In this document: positions 14,902-30,154 of the stretch, piece by piece
How the letters are laid out: the number at the start of each line of letters is the position of its first letter
Position numbering within the stretch: the stretch's first letter is position 1
Source: Bathymodiolus brooksi
Taxonomy: Eukaryota > Mollusca > Bivalvia > Mytilida > Modiolidae
Assembly (NCBI GenBank): GCA_963680875.1
Contig: OY804577.1
Coordinates: forward strand, 149,500,196 to 149,564,195
DNA length: 64,000 bases
Direction: 5' to 3'
Notes under the pieces: generated by a model
The model's database searches: none
What the model was told of the DNA's origin: nothing
The model's input: only the letters and a program-made list of their open reading frames with translations
Program-made: the position numbers and the translations under genes

Positions 14902-17900
14902 ATGTCTATCCAATGTACTAAATACATTTATAAGGTGGATAGCTCAGTACTTATCATGTTAAGATGTCTATCTAATGTGCTAAATACATTTAAGGTGGAT
15001 ATCTCAGTACTTATCATGTTAAGATGTCTATCTAATGTACTAAATACATTTAAGGTGGATAGCTCAGTACTTACTTATCATGTTAAGATGTCTATCTAAT
15101 GTACTAAATACATTTAAAGTCGATAGCTCAGTACTTATCATGTTAAGATGTCTATCTATTGTACTAAATACATTTAAGGTGGATAGTTCAGTACTTATCA
15201 TGTTAAGATATCTATCTAATGTGTTAAATACATTTAAGGTGGATAGCTCAGTACTTATCATGTTAAGATGTCTATCCAATGTACTAAATACATTTATGAG
15301 GTCGATAGCTCAGTACTTATCATGTTAAGATGTCTATCTAATGTGCTAAATACATTTAAGGTCGATAACTCAGTACTTATCATGTTAAGATGTCTATCTA
15401 ATGTACTAAATACATTTAAGGTGGATAGCTCAGTACTTATCATGTTAAGATGTCTATCTAATGTACTAAATACATTTAAGGTCGATAGCTCAGTACTTAT
15501 CATGTTAAGATGTCTATCAAATGTACTAAATACATTTAAGGTCGTTAGCTCAGTACTTATCATGTTAAGATGTCTATCTAATGTACTAAATACATTTAAG
15601 GTCGATAGCTCAGTACTTATCATGTTAAGATGTCTATCTAATGTACTAAATACATTTAAGGTCGATAGCTCAGTACTTATCATGTTAAGATGTCTATCTA
15701 ATGTACTTAATACACTTAAGGTCGATAGCTCAGTACTTATCATGTTAAGATGTCTATCAAATGTACTAAATACATTTAAGGTCGATAGCTCAGTACTTAT
15801 CATGTTAAGATGTCTATCTAATGTACTAAATACATTTAAGGTCGATAGCTCAGTACTTATCATGTTAAGATGTCTATCCAATGTTCTAAATACATTTAAC
15901 GTGGAAATCTCAGTACTTAACATGTTAAGATGTCTATCTAATGTGCTAAATACATTTAAGGTGGATATCTCAGTACTTATCATGTTAAGATGTCTATCTA
16001 ATGTACTAAATACATTTAAGGTCGATAGCTCAGTACTTATCATGTTAATATGTCTATCTAATGTACTAAATACATTTAAGGTCGATAGCTCAGTACTAAT
16101 CATGTTAAGATGTCTATCTAATGTGCTAAATACATTTAAGGTGGATAGCTCAGTACTTATCATTTTAAGATGTCTATCTAATGTACTAGATACATTTAAG
16201 GTGGATAGCTCAGTACTTATCATGTTAAGATGTCTATCTAATGTACTAAATACATTTAAAGTCGATAGCTCAGTACTTATCATGTTAAGATGTCTATCTA
16301 ATGTACTAAATACATTTAAGGTCGATAGCTCAGTACTTATCATGTTAAGATGTCTATCTAATGTACTTAATACACTTAAGGTCGATAGCACAGTACTTAT
16401 CATGTTAAGATGTCTATCAAATGTACTAAATACATTTAAGGTCGATAGCTCAGTACTTATCATGTTAAGATGTCTATCTAATGTACTAAATACATTTAAA
16501 GTCGATAGCTCAGTACTTATCATGTTAAGATGTCTATCTATTGTACTAAATACATTTAAGGTGGATAGTTCAGTACTTATCATGTTAAGATGTCTATCTA
16601 ATGTGCTAAATACATTTAAGGTGGATAGCTCAGTACTTATCATGTTAAGATGTTTATCCAATGTACTAAATACATTTATGAGGTCGATAGCACAGTACTT
16701 ATCATGTTAAGATGTCTATCTAATGTGCTAAATACATTTAAGGTCGATATCTCAGTACTTATCATGTTAAGATGTCTATCTAATGTACTAAATACATTTA
16801 AGGTCGATAGCTCAGTACTTATCATGTTAAGATGTCTATCTAATGTACTAAATACATTTAAGGTCGATAGCTCAGTACTTATCATGTTAAGATGTCTATC
16901 TAATGTACTAAATACATTTAAGGTCGATAGCTCAGTTCTTATCATGTTAAGATATCTATCTAATGTACTAAATACATTTAAGGTCGATAGCTCAGTTCTT
17001 ATCATGTTAAGATATCTATCTAATGTACTAAATACATTTAAGGTCGATAGCTCAGTACTTATCATGTTAAGATGTCTATCTAATGTACTAAATACATTTA
17101 AGGTCGATAGCTCAGTACTTATCATGTTAAGATGTCTATCTAATGTACTAAATACATTTAAGGTCGATATCTCAGTTCTTATCATGTTGAGATAGCTATC
17201 TAATGTACTAAATACATTTAAGGTCGATAGCTCAGTACTTATCATGTTAAGATGTCTATCTAATGTACTAAATACACTTAAGGTCGATAGCTCAGTACTT
17301 ATCATGTTAAGATGTTTATCTAATGTACTAAATACATTTAAGGTCGATAGCTCAGTACTTATCATGTTAAGATGTCTATCTAATGTACTAAATACATTTA
17401 AGGTGGATAGCTCAGTACTTATCATGTTAAGATGTCTATCTAATGTACTAAATACATTTAAGGTGGATAGCTCAGTACTTATCATGTTAAGATGTATATC
17501 TAATGTACTAAATACATTTAAGGTCGATAGCTCAGTACTTATCATGTTAAGATGTCTATCTAATGTACTAAATACATTTAAGGTCGATAGCTCAGTTCTT
17601 ATCATGTTAAGATATCTATCTAATGTACTAAATACATTTAAGGTCGATAGCTCAGTACTTATCATGTTAAGATGTCTATCTAATGTACTAAATACACTTA
17701 AGGTCGATAGCTCAGTACTTATCATGTTAAGATGTCTATCTAATGTACTAAATACATTTAAGGTCGATAGCTCAGTACTTATCATGTTAAGATGTCTATC
17801 TAATGTACTAAATACATTTAAGGTGGATAGCTCAGTACTTATCATGTTAAGATGTCTATCTAATGTACTAAATACATTTAAGGTCGATAGCTCAGTACTT

Positions 17901-18271
17901 ATCATGTTAAGATGTCTATCTAATGTACTAAATACATTTAAGGTGGATAGCTCAGTACTTATCATGTTACGATGTCTATCTAATGTACTAAATACATTTA
18001 AGGTCGATAGCTCAGTTCTTATCATGTTAAGATGTCTATCTAATGTACTAAATACATTTAAGGTCGATAGCTCAGTACTTATCATGTTAAGATGTCTATC
18101 TAATGTACTAAATACATTTAAGGTCGATAGCTCAGTACTTATCATGTTAAGATGTCTATCTAATGTACTAAATACATTTAAGGTGGATAGCTCAGTACAT
18201 ATCATGTTAAGATGTCTATATAATGTGCTAAATACATTTAAGGTGGATAGCTCAGTACTTATCATGTTAAG
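14902..18271. repeat. Left-domain higher-order unit, copy 3 (partial)
   Basis: It matches 9784 onward at an offset of 5118 bp (3550 plus 1568). Shared markers are the CTTA duplication near 15070, TG-type 62-bp monomers near 15295 and 16677, and the GAGATAGCTATC monomer at 17189. It ends where the next TG-type 62-bp monomer (18299) opens a domain with a different monomer mix. Confidence 0.75.
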
Positions 18272-21200
18272 ATGTCTATCCAATGTACTAAATACATTTA
18301 TGAGGTAGATAGCTCAGTACTTATCATGTTAAGATGTCTATCTAATGTGCTAAATACATTTAAGGTCGATATCTCAGTACTTATCATGTTAAGATGTCTA
18401 TCTAATGTACTAAATACATTTAAGGTCGATAGCTCAGTTCTTATCATGTTAAGATGTCTATCTAATGTACTAAATACATTTAAGGTCGATAGCTCAGTAC
18501 TTATCATGTTAAGATGTCTATCTAATGTACTAAATACATTTCAGGTCGATAGCTCAGTACTTATCATGTTAAGATGTCTATCTAATGTACTAAATACATT
18601 TAAGGTCGATAGCTCAGTTCTTATCATATTAAGATATCTATCTAATGTACTAAATACATTTAAGGTCGATAGCTCAGTTCTTATCATGTTAAGATATCTA
18701 TCTAATGTACTAAATACATTTAAGGTCGATAGCTCAGTACTTATCATGTTAAGATGTCTATCTAATGTACTAAATACATTTAAGGTCGATAGCTCAGTAC
18801 TTATCATGTTAAGATGTCTATCTAATGTACTAAATACATTTAAGGTCGATAGCTCAGTTCTTATCATGTTAAGATAGCTATCTAATGTACTAAATACATT
18901 TAAGGTCGATAGCTCAGTACTTATCATGTTAAGATGTCTATCTAATGTACTTAATACACTTAAGGTCGATAGCTCAGTACTTATCATGTTAAGATGTCTA
19001 TCTAATGTACTAAATACATTTAAGGTCGATAGCTCAGTACTTATCATGTTAAGATGTCTATCTAATGTACTAAATACATTTAAGGTGGATAGCTCAGTAC
19101 TTATCATGTTAAGATGTCTATCTAATGTACTAAATACATTTAAGGTGGATAGCTCAGTACTTATCATGTTAAGATGTCTATCTAATGTACTAAATACATT
19201 TAAGGTCGATAGCTCACTACTTATCATGTTAAGATGTCTATCTAATGTACTAAATACATTTAAGGTCGATAGCTCAGTTCTTATCATGTTAAGATATCTA
19301 TCTAATGTACTAAATACATTTAAGGTCGATAGCTCAGTACTTATTATGTTAAGATGTCTATCTAATGTACTAAATACACTTAAGGTCGATAGCCCAGTAC
19401 TTATCATGTTAAGATGTCTATCTAATGTACTAAATACATTTAAGGTCGATAGCTCAGTACTTATCATGTTAAGATGTCTATCTAATGTACTAAATACACT
19501 TAAGGTCGATAGCTCAGTACTTATCATGTTAAGATGTCTATCTAATGTACTAAATACATTTAAGGTCGATAGCTCAGTACTTATCATGTTAAGATGTCTA
19601 TCTAATGTACTAAATACATTTAAGGTGGATAGCTCAGTACTTATCATGTTAAGATGTCTATCTAATGTACTAAATACATTTAAGGTGGATAGCTCAGTAC
19701 TTATCATGTTAAGATGTCTATCTAATGTACTAAATACATTTAAGGTCGATAGCTCACTACTTATCATGTTAAGATGTCTATCTAATGTACTAAATACATT
19801 TAAGGTCGATAGCTCAGTTCTTATCATGTTAAGATATCTATCTAATGTACTAAATACATTTAAGGTCGATAGCTCAGTACTTATTATGTTAAGATGTCTA
19901 TCTAATGTACTAAATACACTTAAGGTCGATAGCCCAGTACTTATCATGTTAAGATGTCTATCTAATGTACTAAATACATTTAAGGTCGATAGCTCAGTAC
20001 TTATCATGTTAAGATGTCTATCTAATGTACTAAATACATTTAAGGTCGATATCTCAGTTCTTATCATGTTAAGATAGCTATCTAATGTACTAAATACATT
20101 TAAGGTCGATAGCTCAGTACTTATCATGTTAAGATGTCTATCTAATGTACTAAATACACTTAAGGTCGATAGCTCAGTACTTATCATGTTAAGATGTTTA
20201 TCTAATGTACTAAATACATTTAAGGTCGATAGCTCAGTACTTATCATGTTAAGATGTCTATCTAATGTACTAAATACATTTAAGGTCGATAGCTCAGTAC
20301 TTATCATGTTAAGATGTCTATCTAATGCACTAAATACATTTAAGGTCGATAGCTCAGTACTTATCATGTTAAGATGTCTATCTAATGTACTAAATACATT
20401 TAAGGTCGATAGCTCAGTTCTTATCATGTTGAGATATCTATCTAATGTACTAAATACATTTAAGGTCGATAGCTCAGTACTTATCATGTTAAGATGTCTA
20501 TCTAATGTACTAAATACACTTAAGGTCGATAGCTCAGTACTTATCATGTTAAGATGTCTATCTAATGTACTAAATACATTTAAGGTCGATAGCTCAGTAC
20601 TTATCATGTTAAGATGTCTATCTAATGTACTAAATACATTTAAGGTCGATAGCTCAGTACTTATCATGTTAAGATGTCTATCTAATGTACTAAATACATT
20701 TAAGGTGGATAGCTCAGTACTTATCATGTTAAGATGTCTATCTAATGTACTAAATACATTTAAGGTCGATAGCTCAGTACTTATCATGTTAAGATGTCTA
20801 TCTAATGTACTAAATACATTTAAGGTGGATAGCTCAGTACTTATCATGTTAAGATGTCTATCTAATGTACTAAATACATTTAAGGTCGATAGCTCAGTTC
20901 TTATCATGATAAGATGTCTATCTAATGTACTAAATACATTTAAGGTCGATAGCTCAGTACTTATCATGTTAAGATGTCTATCTAATGTACTAAATACATT
21001 TAAGGTGGATAGCTCAGTACTTATCATGTTAAGATGTCTATCTAATGTACTAAATACATTTAAGGTGGATAGCTCAGTACTTATCATGTTAAGATGTCTA
21101 TCTAATGTACTAAATACATTTAAGGTCGATAGCTCAGTACTTATCATGTTAAGATGTCTATCTAATGTACTAAATACATTTAAGGTCGATAGCTCAGTTC

Positions 21201-22954
21201 TTATCATGTTAAGATATCTATCTAATGTACTAAATACATTTAAGGTCGATAGCTCAGTACTTATTATGTTAAGATGTCTATCTAATGTACTAAATACACT
21301 TAAGGTCGATAGCCCAGTACTTATCATGTTAAGATGTCTATCTAATGTACTAAATACATTTAAGGTCGATAGCTCAGTACTTATCATGTTAAGATGTCTA
21401 TCTAATGTACTAAATACATTTAAGGTCGATAGCTCAGTACTTATCATGTTAAGATGTCTATCTAATGTACTAAATACATTTAAGGTCGATATCTCAGTTC
21501 TTATCATGTTAAGATAGCTATCTAATGTACTAAATACATTTAAGGTCGATAGCTCAGTACTTATCATGTTAAGATGTCTATCTAATGTACTAAATACACT
21601 TAAGGTCGATAGCTCAGTACTTATCATGTTAAGATGTTTATCTAATGTACTAAATACATTTAAGGTCGATAGCTCAGTACTTATCATTTTAAGATGTCTA
21701 TCTAATGTACTAAATACATTTAAGGTCGATAGCTCAGTACTTATCATGTTAAGATGTCTATCTAATGTACTAAATACATTTAAGGTGGATAGCTCAGTAC
21801 TTATCATGTTAAGATGTCTATCTAATGTACTAAATACATTTAAGGTCGATAGCTCAGTACTTATCATGTTAAGATGTCTATCTAATGTACTAAATACATT
21901 TAAGGTCGATAGCTCAGTTCTTATCATGTTAAGATATCTATCTAATGTACTAAATACATTTAAGGTCGATAGCTCAGTACTTATCATGTTAAGATGTCTA
22001 TCTAATGTACTAAATACACTTAAGGTCGATAGCTCAGTACTTATCATGTTAAGATGTCTATCTAATGTACTAAATACATTTAAGGTCGATAGCTCAGTTC
22101 TTATCATGTTAAGATGTCTATCTAATGTACTAAATACATTTAAGGTCGATAGCTCAGTACTTATCATGTTAAGATGTCTATCTAATGTACTAAATACATT
22201 TAAAGTCGATAGCTCAGTACTTATCATGTTAAGATGTCTATCTATTGTACTAAATACATTTAAGGTGGATAGTTCAGTACTTATCATGTTAAGATGTCTA
22301 TCTAATGTGCTAAATACATTTAAGGTGGATAGCTCAGTACTTATCATGTTAAGATGTCTATCCAATGTACTAAATACATTTATGAGGTCGATAGCTCAGT
22401 ACTTATCATGTTAAGATGTCTATCTAATGTGCTAAATACATTTAAGGTCGATATCTCAGTACTTATCATGTTAAGATGTCTATCTAATGTACTAAATACA
22501 TTTAAGGTCGATAGCTCAGTTCTTATCATGTTAAGATGTCTATCTAATGTACTAAATACATTTAAGGTCGATAGCTCAGTACTTATCATGTTAAGATGTC
22601 TATCTAATGTACTAAATACATTTCAGGTCGATAGCTCAGTACTTATCATGTTAAGATGTCTATCTAATGTACTAAATACATTTAAGGTCGATAGCTCAGT
22701 TCTTATCATGTTAAGATATCTATCTAATGTACTAAATACATTTAAGGTCGATAGCTCAGTTCTTATCATGTTAAGATATCTATCTAATGTACTAAATACA
22801 TTTAAGGTCGATAGCTCAGTACTTATCATGTTAAGATGTCTATCTAATGTACTAAATACATTTAAGGTCGATAGCTCAGTACTTATCATGTTAAGATGTC
22901 TATCTAATGTACTAAATACATTTAAGGTCGATAGCTCAGTTCTTATCATGTTAA
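18272..22954. repeat. TAG-marked higher-order domain, first units
   Basis: From here monomers with GTGCTAAAT, TCAAATG and CTTAATACACTT become rare, and a regular monomer carrying CAGTTCTT plus GATAGCTATC appears at 18873, 20073, 21513 and 22955. Spacing is 1200, 1440 and 1442 bp. The series starting at 18272 starts again at 22354 (offset 4082 bp, 68 monomers plus 2 bp). Each marked monomer is followed by one with CACTTAAGG, a fixed linkage that defines the unit phase. Confidence 0.75.
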
Positions 22955-25900
22955 GATAGCTATCTAATGTACTAAATACATTTAAGGTCGATAGCTCAGT
23001 ACTTATCATGTTAAGATGTCTATCTAATGTACTAAATACACTTAAGGTCGATAGCTCAGTACTTATCATGTTAAGATGTCTATCTAATGTACTAAATACA
23101 TTTAAGGTCGATAGCTCAGTACTTATCATGTTAAGATGTCTATCTAATGTACTAAATACATTTAAGGTGGATAGCTCAGTACTTATCATGTTAAGATGTC
23201 TATCTAATGTACTAAATACATTTAAGGTGGATAGCTCAGTACTTATCATGTTAAGATGTCTATCTAATGTACTAAATACATTTAAGGTCGATAGCTCAGT
23301 ACTTATCATGTTAAGATGTCTATCTAATGTACTAAATACATTTAAGGTGGATAGCTCAGTTCTTATCATGTTAAGATATCTATCTAATGTACTAAATACA
23401 TTTAAGGTCGATAGCTCAGTACTTATTATGTTAAGATGTCTATCTAATGTACTAAATACACTTAAGGTCGATAGCCCAGTACTTATCATGTTAAGATGTC
23501 TATCTAATGTACTAAATACATTTAAGGTCGATAGCTCAGTACTTATCATGTTAAGATGTCTATCTAATGTACTAAATACATTTAATGTCGATAGCTCAGT
23601 ACTTATCATGTTAAGATGTCTATCTAATGTACTAAATACATTTCAGGTCGATAGCTCAGTACTTATCATGTTAAGATGTCTATCTAATGTACTAAATACA
23701 TTTAAGGTCGATAGCTCAGTTCTTATCATGTTAAGATATCTATCTAATGTACTAAATACATTTAAGGTTGATAGCTCAGTTCTTATCATGTTAAGATATC
23801 TATCTAATGTACTAAATACATTTAAGGTCGATAGCTCAGTACTTATCATGTTAAGATGTCTATCTAATGTACTAAATACATTTAAGGTCGATAGCTCAGT
23901 ACTTATCATGTTAAGATGTCTATCTAATGTACTAAATACATTTAAGGTCGATAGCTCAGTTCTTATCATGTTAAGATAGCTATCTAATGTACTAAATACA
24001 TTTAAGGTCGATAGCTCAGTACTTATCATGTTAAGATGTCTATCTAATGTACTAAATACACTTAAGGTCGATAGCTCAGTACTTATCATGTTAAGATGTC
24101 TATCTAATGTACTAAATACATTTAAGGTCGATAGCTCAGTACTTATCATGTTAAGATGTCTATCTAATGTACTAAATACATTTAAGGTGGATAGCTCAGT
24201 ACTTATCATGTTAAGATGTCTATCTAATGTACTAAATACATTTAAGGTGGATAGCTCAGTACTTATCATGTTAAGATGTCTATCTAATGTACTAAATACA
24301 TTTAAGGTCGATAGCTCAGTACTTATCATGTTAAGATGTCTATCTAATGTACTAAATACATTTAAGGTGGATAGCTCAGTTCTTATCATGTTAAGATATC
24401 TATCTAATGTACTAAATACATTTAAGGTCGATAGCTCAGTACTTATTATGTTAAGATGTCTATCTAATGTACTAAATACACTTAAGGTCGATAGCCCAGT
24501 ACTTATCATGTTAAGATGTCTATCTAATGTACTAAATACATTTAAGGTCGATAGCTCAGTACTTATCATGTTAAGATGTCTATCTAATGTACTAAATACA
24601 TTTAATGTCGATAGCTCAGTACTTATCATGTTAAGATGTCTATCTAATGTACTAAATACATTTAAAGTGGATAGCTCAGTACTTATCATGTTAAGATTTC
24701 TATCTAATGTACTAAATACATTTAAGGTCGATAGCCCAGTACTTATCATGTTAAGATGTCTATCTAATGTACTAAATACATTTAAGGTGGATAGCTCAGT
24801 ACTTATCATGTTAAGATGTCTATCTAATGTACTAAATACTTTTAAGGTCGATATCTCAGTACTTATCATGTTAAGATTTCTATCTAATGTACTAAATACA
24901 TTTAAGGTCGATAGCCCAGTACTTATCATGTTAAGATGTCTATCTAATGTACTAAATACATTTAAGGTGGATAGCTCAGTACTTATCATGTTAAGATGTC
25001 TATCTAATGTACTAAATACATTTAAGGTGGATAGCTCAGTACTTATCATGTTAAGATGTCTATCTAATGTACTAAATACATTTAAGGTCGATAGCTCAGT
25101 ACTTATCATGTTAAGATGTCTATCTAATGTACTAAATACATTTAAGGTGGATAGCTCAGTTCTTATCATGTTAAGATATCTATCTAATGTACTAAATACA
25201 TTTAAGGTCGATAGCTCAGTACTTATTATGTTAAGATGTCTATCTAATGTACTAAATACACTTAAGGTCGATAGCCCAGTACTTATCATGTTAAGATGTC
25301 TATCTAATGTACTAAATACATTTAAGGTCGATAGCTCAGAACTTATCATGTTAAGATGCCTATCTAATGTACTAAATACATTTAATGTCGATAGCTCAGT
25401 ACTTATCATGTTAAGATGTCTATCTAATGTACTAAATACATTTCAGGTCGATAGCTCAGTACTTATCATGTTAAGATGTCTATCTAATGTACTAAATACA
25501 TTTAAGGTCGATAGCTCAGTTCTTATCATGTTAAGATATCTATCTAATGTACTAAATACATTTAAGGTTGATAGCTCAGTTCTTATCATGTTAAGATATC
25601 TATCTAATGTACTAAATACATTTAAGGTCGATAGCTCAGTACTTATCATGTTAAGATGTCTATCTAATGTACTAAATACATTTAAGGTCGATAGCTCAGT
25701 ACTTATCATGTTAAGATGTCTATCTAATGTACTAAATACATTTAAGGTCGATAGCTCAGTTCTTATCATGTTAAGATAGCTATCTAATGTACTAAATACA
25801 TTTAAGGTCGATAGCTCAGTACTTATCATGTTAAGATGTCTATCTAATGTACTAAATACACTTAAGGTCGATAGCTCAGTACTTATCATGTTAAGATGTC

Positions 25901-28900
25901 TATCTAATGTACTAAATACATTTAAGGTCGATAGCTCAGTACTTATCATGTTAAGATGTCTATCTAATGTACTAAATACATTTAAGGTGGATAGCTCAGT
26001 ACTTATCATGTTAAGATGTCTATCTAATGTACTAAATACATTTAAGGTGGATAGCTCAGTACTTATCATGTTAAGATGTCTATCTAATGTACTAAATACA
26101 TTTAAGGTCGATAGCTCAGTACTTATCATGTTAAGATGTCTATCTAATGTACTAAATACATTTAAGGTGGATAGCTCAGTTCTTATCATGTTAAGATATC
26201 TATCTAATGTACTAAATACATTTAAGGTCGATAGCTCAGTACTTATTATGTTAAGATGTCTATCTAATGTACTAAATACACTTAAGGTCGATAGCCCAGT
26301 ACTTATCATGTTAAGATGTCTATCTAATGTACTAAATACATTTAAGGTCGATAGCTCAGTACTTATCATGTTAAGATGTCTATCTAATGTACTAAATACA
26401 TTTAATGTCGATAGCTCAGTACTTATCATGTTAAGATGTCTATCTAATGTACTAAATACATTTAAAGTGGATAGCTCAGTACTTATCATGTTAAGATTTC
26501 TATCTAATGTACTAAATACATTTAAGGTCGATAGCCCAGTACTTATCATGTTAAGATGTCTATCTAATGTACTAAATACATTTAAGGTGGATAGCTCAGT
26601 ACTTATCATGTTAAGATGTCTATCTAATGTACTAAATACTTTTAAGGTCGATATCTCAGTACTTATCATGTTAAGATGTCTATCTAATTTTCTAAATACA
26701 ATTAAGGTCGATAGCTCAGTCTTTATCATGTTAAGATGTCTATCAAATGTACTAAATACATTTAAGGTCGATAGCTCAGTACTTATCATGTTAAGATGTC
26801 TATCTAATGTACTAAATACATTTAAGGTCGATAGATCAGTACTTATCATGTTAAGATGTCTATCTAATGTACTAATTACATTTAAGGTGGATAGCTCAGT
26901 TCTTATTATGTTAAGATGTCTATCTAATGTGCTAATTACATTTAAGGTGGATAGCTCAGTTCTTATTATGTTAAGATGTCTATCTAATGTGCTAAATACA
27001 TTTAAGGTCGATATCTCAGTACTTATCATGTTAAGATGTCTATCTAATGTACTAAATACATTTAAGGTGGATAGCTCAGTACTTATCATATTAAGATGTC
27101 TATCTAATGTACTAAATACATTTAAGGTCGATAGCTCAGTACTTATCATGTTAAGATGTCTATCTAATGTACTAATTACATTTAAGGTGGATAGCTCAGT
27201 ACTTATCATGTTAAGATGTCTATCTAATGTGCTAAATACATTTAAGGTGGATAGCTCAGTACTTATTATGTTAAGATGTCTATCCAATGTATTAAATACA
27301 TTTAAGGTCGATAGCTCAGTACTTATCATGTTAAGATGTCTATCTAATGTACTAAATACATTTAAGGTGGATAGCTCAGTACTTATCATGTTAAGATGTC
27401 TATCTAATGTACTAAATACATTTAAGGTCGATAGATCAGTACTTATCATGTCAAGATGTCTATATAATGTACTAAATACATTTAAGGTCGATAGCTCAGT
27501 ACTTATCATGTTAAGATGTCTATCTAATGTACTAAATACATTTAAGGTGGATAGCTCAGTACTTATCATGTTAAGATGTCTATCTAATGTACTAATTACA
27601 TTTAAGGTGGATAGCTCAGTTCTTATTATGTTAAGATGTCTATCTAATGTGCTAAATACATTTAAGGTCGATAGCTCAGTACTTATCATGTTAAGATGTC
27701 TATCTAATGTACTAAATACATTTAAGGTCGATAGCTCAGTACTTATCATGTTAAGATGTCTATCTAATGTACTAAATACACTTAAGGTCGATAGCCCAGT
27801 ACTTATCATGTTAAGATGTCTATCTAATGTACTAAATACATTTAAGGTCGATAGCTCAGTACTTATCATGTTAAGATGTCTATCTAATGTACTAAATACA
27901 TTTAATGTCGATAGCTCAGTACTTATCATGTTAAGATGTCTATCTAATGTACTAAATACATTTAAAGTGGATAGCTCAGTACTTATCATGTTAAGATTTC
28001 TATCTAATGTACTAAATACATTTAAGGTCGATAGCCCAGTACTTATCATGTTAAGATGTCTATCTAATGTACTAAATACATTTAAGGTGGATAGCTCAGT
28101 ACTTATCATGTTAAGATGTCTATCTAATGTACTAAATACTTTTAAGGTCGATATCTCAGTACTTATCATGTTAAGATTTCTATCTAATGTACTAAATACA
28201 TTTAAGGTCGATAGCCCAGTACTTATCATGTTAAGATGTCTATCTAATGTACTAAATACATTTAAGGTGGATAGCTCAGTACTTATCATGTTAAGATGTC
28301 TATCTAATGTACTAAATACATTTAAGGTGGATAGCTCAGTACTTATCATGTTAAGATGTCTATCTAATGTACTAAATACATTTAAGGTCGATAGCTCAGT
28401 ACTTATCATGTTAAGATGTCTATCTAATGTACTAAATACATTTAAGGTGGATAGCTCAGTTCTTATCATGTTAAGATATCTATCTAATGTACTAAATACA
28501 TTTAAGGTCGATAGCTCAGTACTTATTATGTTAAGATGTCTATCTAATGTACTAAATACACTTAAGGTCGATAGCCCAGTACTTATCATGTTAAGATGTC
28601 TATCTAATGTACTAAATACATTTAAGGTCGATAGCTCAGAACTTATCATGTTAAGATGCCTATCTAATGTACTAAATACATTTAATGTCGATAGCTCAGT
28701 ACTTATCATGTTAAGATGTCTATCTAATGTACTAAATACATTTCAGGTCGATAGCTCAGTACTTATCATGTTAAGATGTCTATCTAATGTACTAAATACA
28801 TTTAAGGTCGATAGCTCAGTTCTTATCATGTTAAGATATCTATCTAATGTACTAAATACATTTAAGGTTGATAGCTCAGTTCTTATCATGTTAAGATATC

Positions 28901-30154
28901 TATCTAATGTACTAAATACATTTAAGGTCGATAGCTCAGTACTTATCATGTTAAGATGTCTATCTAATGTACTAAATACATTTAAGGTCGATAGCTCAGT
29001 ACTTATCATGTTAAGATGTCTATCTAATGTACTAAATACATTTAAGGTCGATAGCTCAGTTCTTATCATGTTAAGATAGCTATCTAATGTACTAAATACA
29101 TTTAAGGTCGATAGCTCAGTACTTATCATGTTAAGATGTCTATCTAATGTACTAAATACACTTAAGGTCGATAGCTCAGTACTTATCATGTTAAGATGTC
29201 TATCTAATGTACTAAATACATTTAAGGTCGATAGCTCAGTACTTATCATGTTAAGATGTCTATCTAATGTACTAAATACATTTAAGGTGGATAGCTCAGT
29301 ACTTATCATGTTAAGATGTCTATCTAATGTACTAAATACATTTAAGGTGGATAGCTCAGTACTTATCATGTTAAGATGTCTATCTAATGTACTAAATACA
29401 TTTAAGGTCGATAGCTCAGTACTTATCATGTTAAGATGTCTATCTAATGTACTAAATACATTTAAGGTGGATAGCTCAGTTCTTATCATGTTAAGATATC
29501 TATCTAATGTACTAAATACATTTAAGGTCGATAGCTCAGTACTTATTATGTTAAGATGTCTATCTAATGTACTAAATACACTTAAGGTCGATAGCCCAGT
29601 ACTTATCATGTTAAGATGTCTATCTAATGTACTAAATACATTTAAGGTCGATAGCTCAGTACTTATCATGTTAAGATGTCTATCTAATGTACTAAATACA
29701 TTTAATGTCGATAGCTCAGTACTTATCATGTTAAGATGTCTATCTAATGTACTAAATACATTTAAAGTGGATAGCTCAGTACTTATCATGTTAAGATTTC
29801 TATCTAATGTACTAAATACATTTAAGGTCGATAGCCCAGTACTTATCATGTTAAGATGTCTATCTAATGTACTAAATACATTTAAGGTGGATAGCTCAGT
29901 ACTTATCATGTTAAGATGTCTATCTAATGTACTAAATACTTTTAAGGTCGATATCTCAGTACTTATCATGTTAAGATGTCTATCTAATTTTCTAAATACA
30001 ATTAAGGTCGATAGCTCAGTCTTTATCATGTTAAGATGTCTATCAAATGTACTAAATACATTTAAGGTCGATAGCTCAGTACTTATCATGTTAAGATGTC
30101 TATCTAATGTACTAAATACATTTAAGGTCGATAGCTCAGTTCTTATCATGTTAA
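22955..30154. repeat. 7200-bp superunit, copy 1
   Basis: The TAG marker occurs at 22955, 23975, 25775, 29075 and 30155, giving spacings of 1020, 1800, 3300 and 1080 bp (sum 7200, exactly 120 monomers). The same 1020/1800 series starts again at 30155. Internal marks include TTTCAGGTC monomers, AATGTCGAT monomers, CAGAACTT with GATGCC (25338-25361), AATTTTCTAAAT (26686) and a module of AATTACATTT monomers (26821-27660). Confidence 0.8.

Noticed and set aside
421..15000. TATA box created by the TA insertion (TTTATAAGG) as a satellite promoter
   Set aside because: The motif arises from a 2-bp slippage, is replaced by TTTATGAGG in most copies, and has no accompanying initiator or downstream gene.
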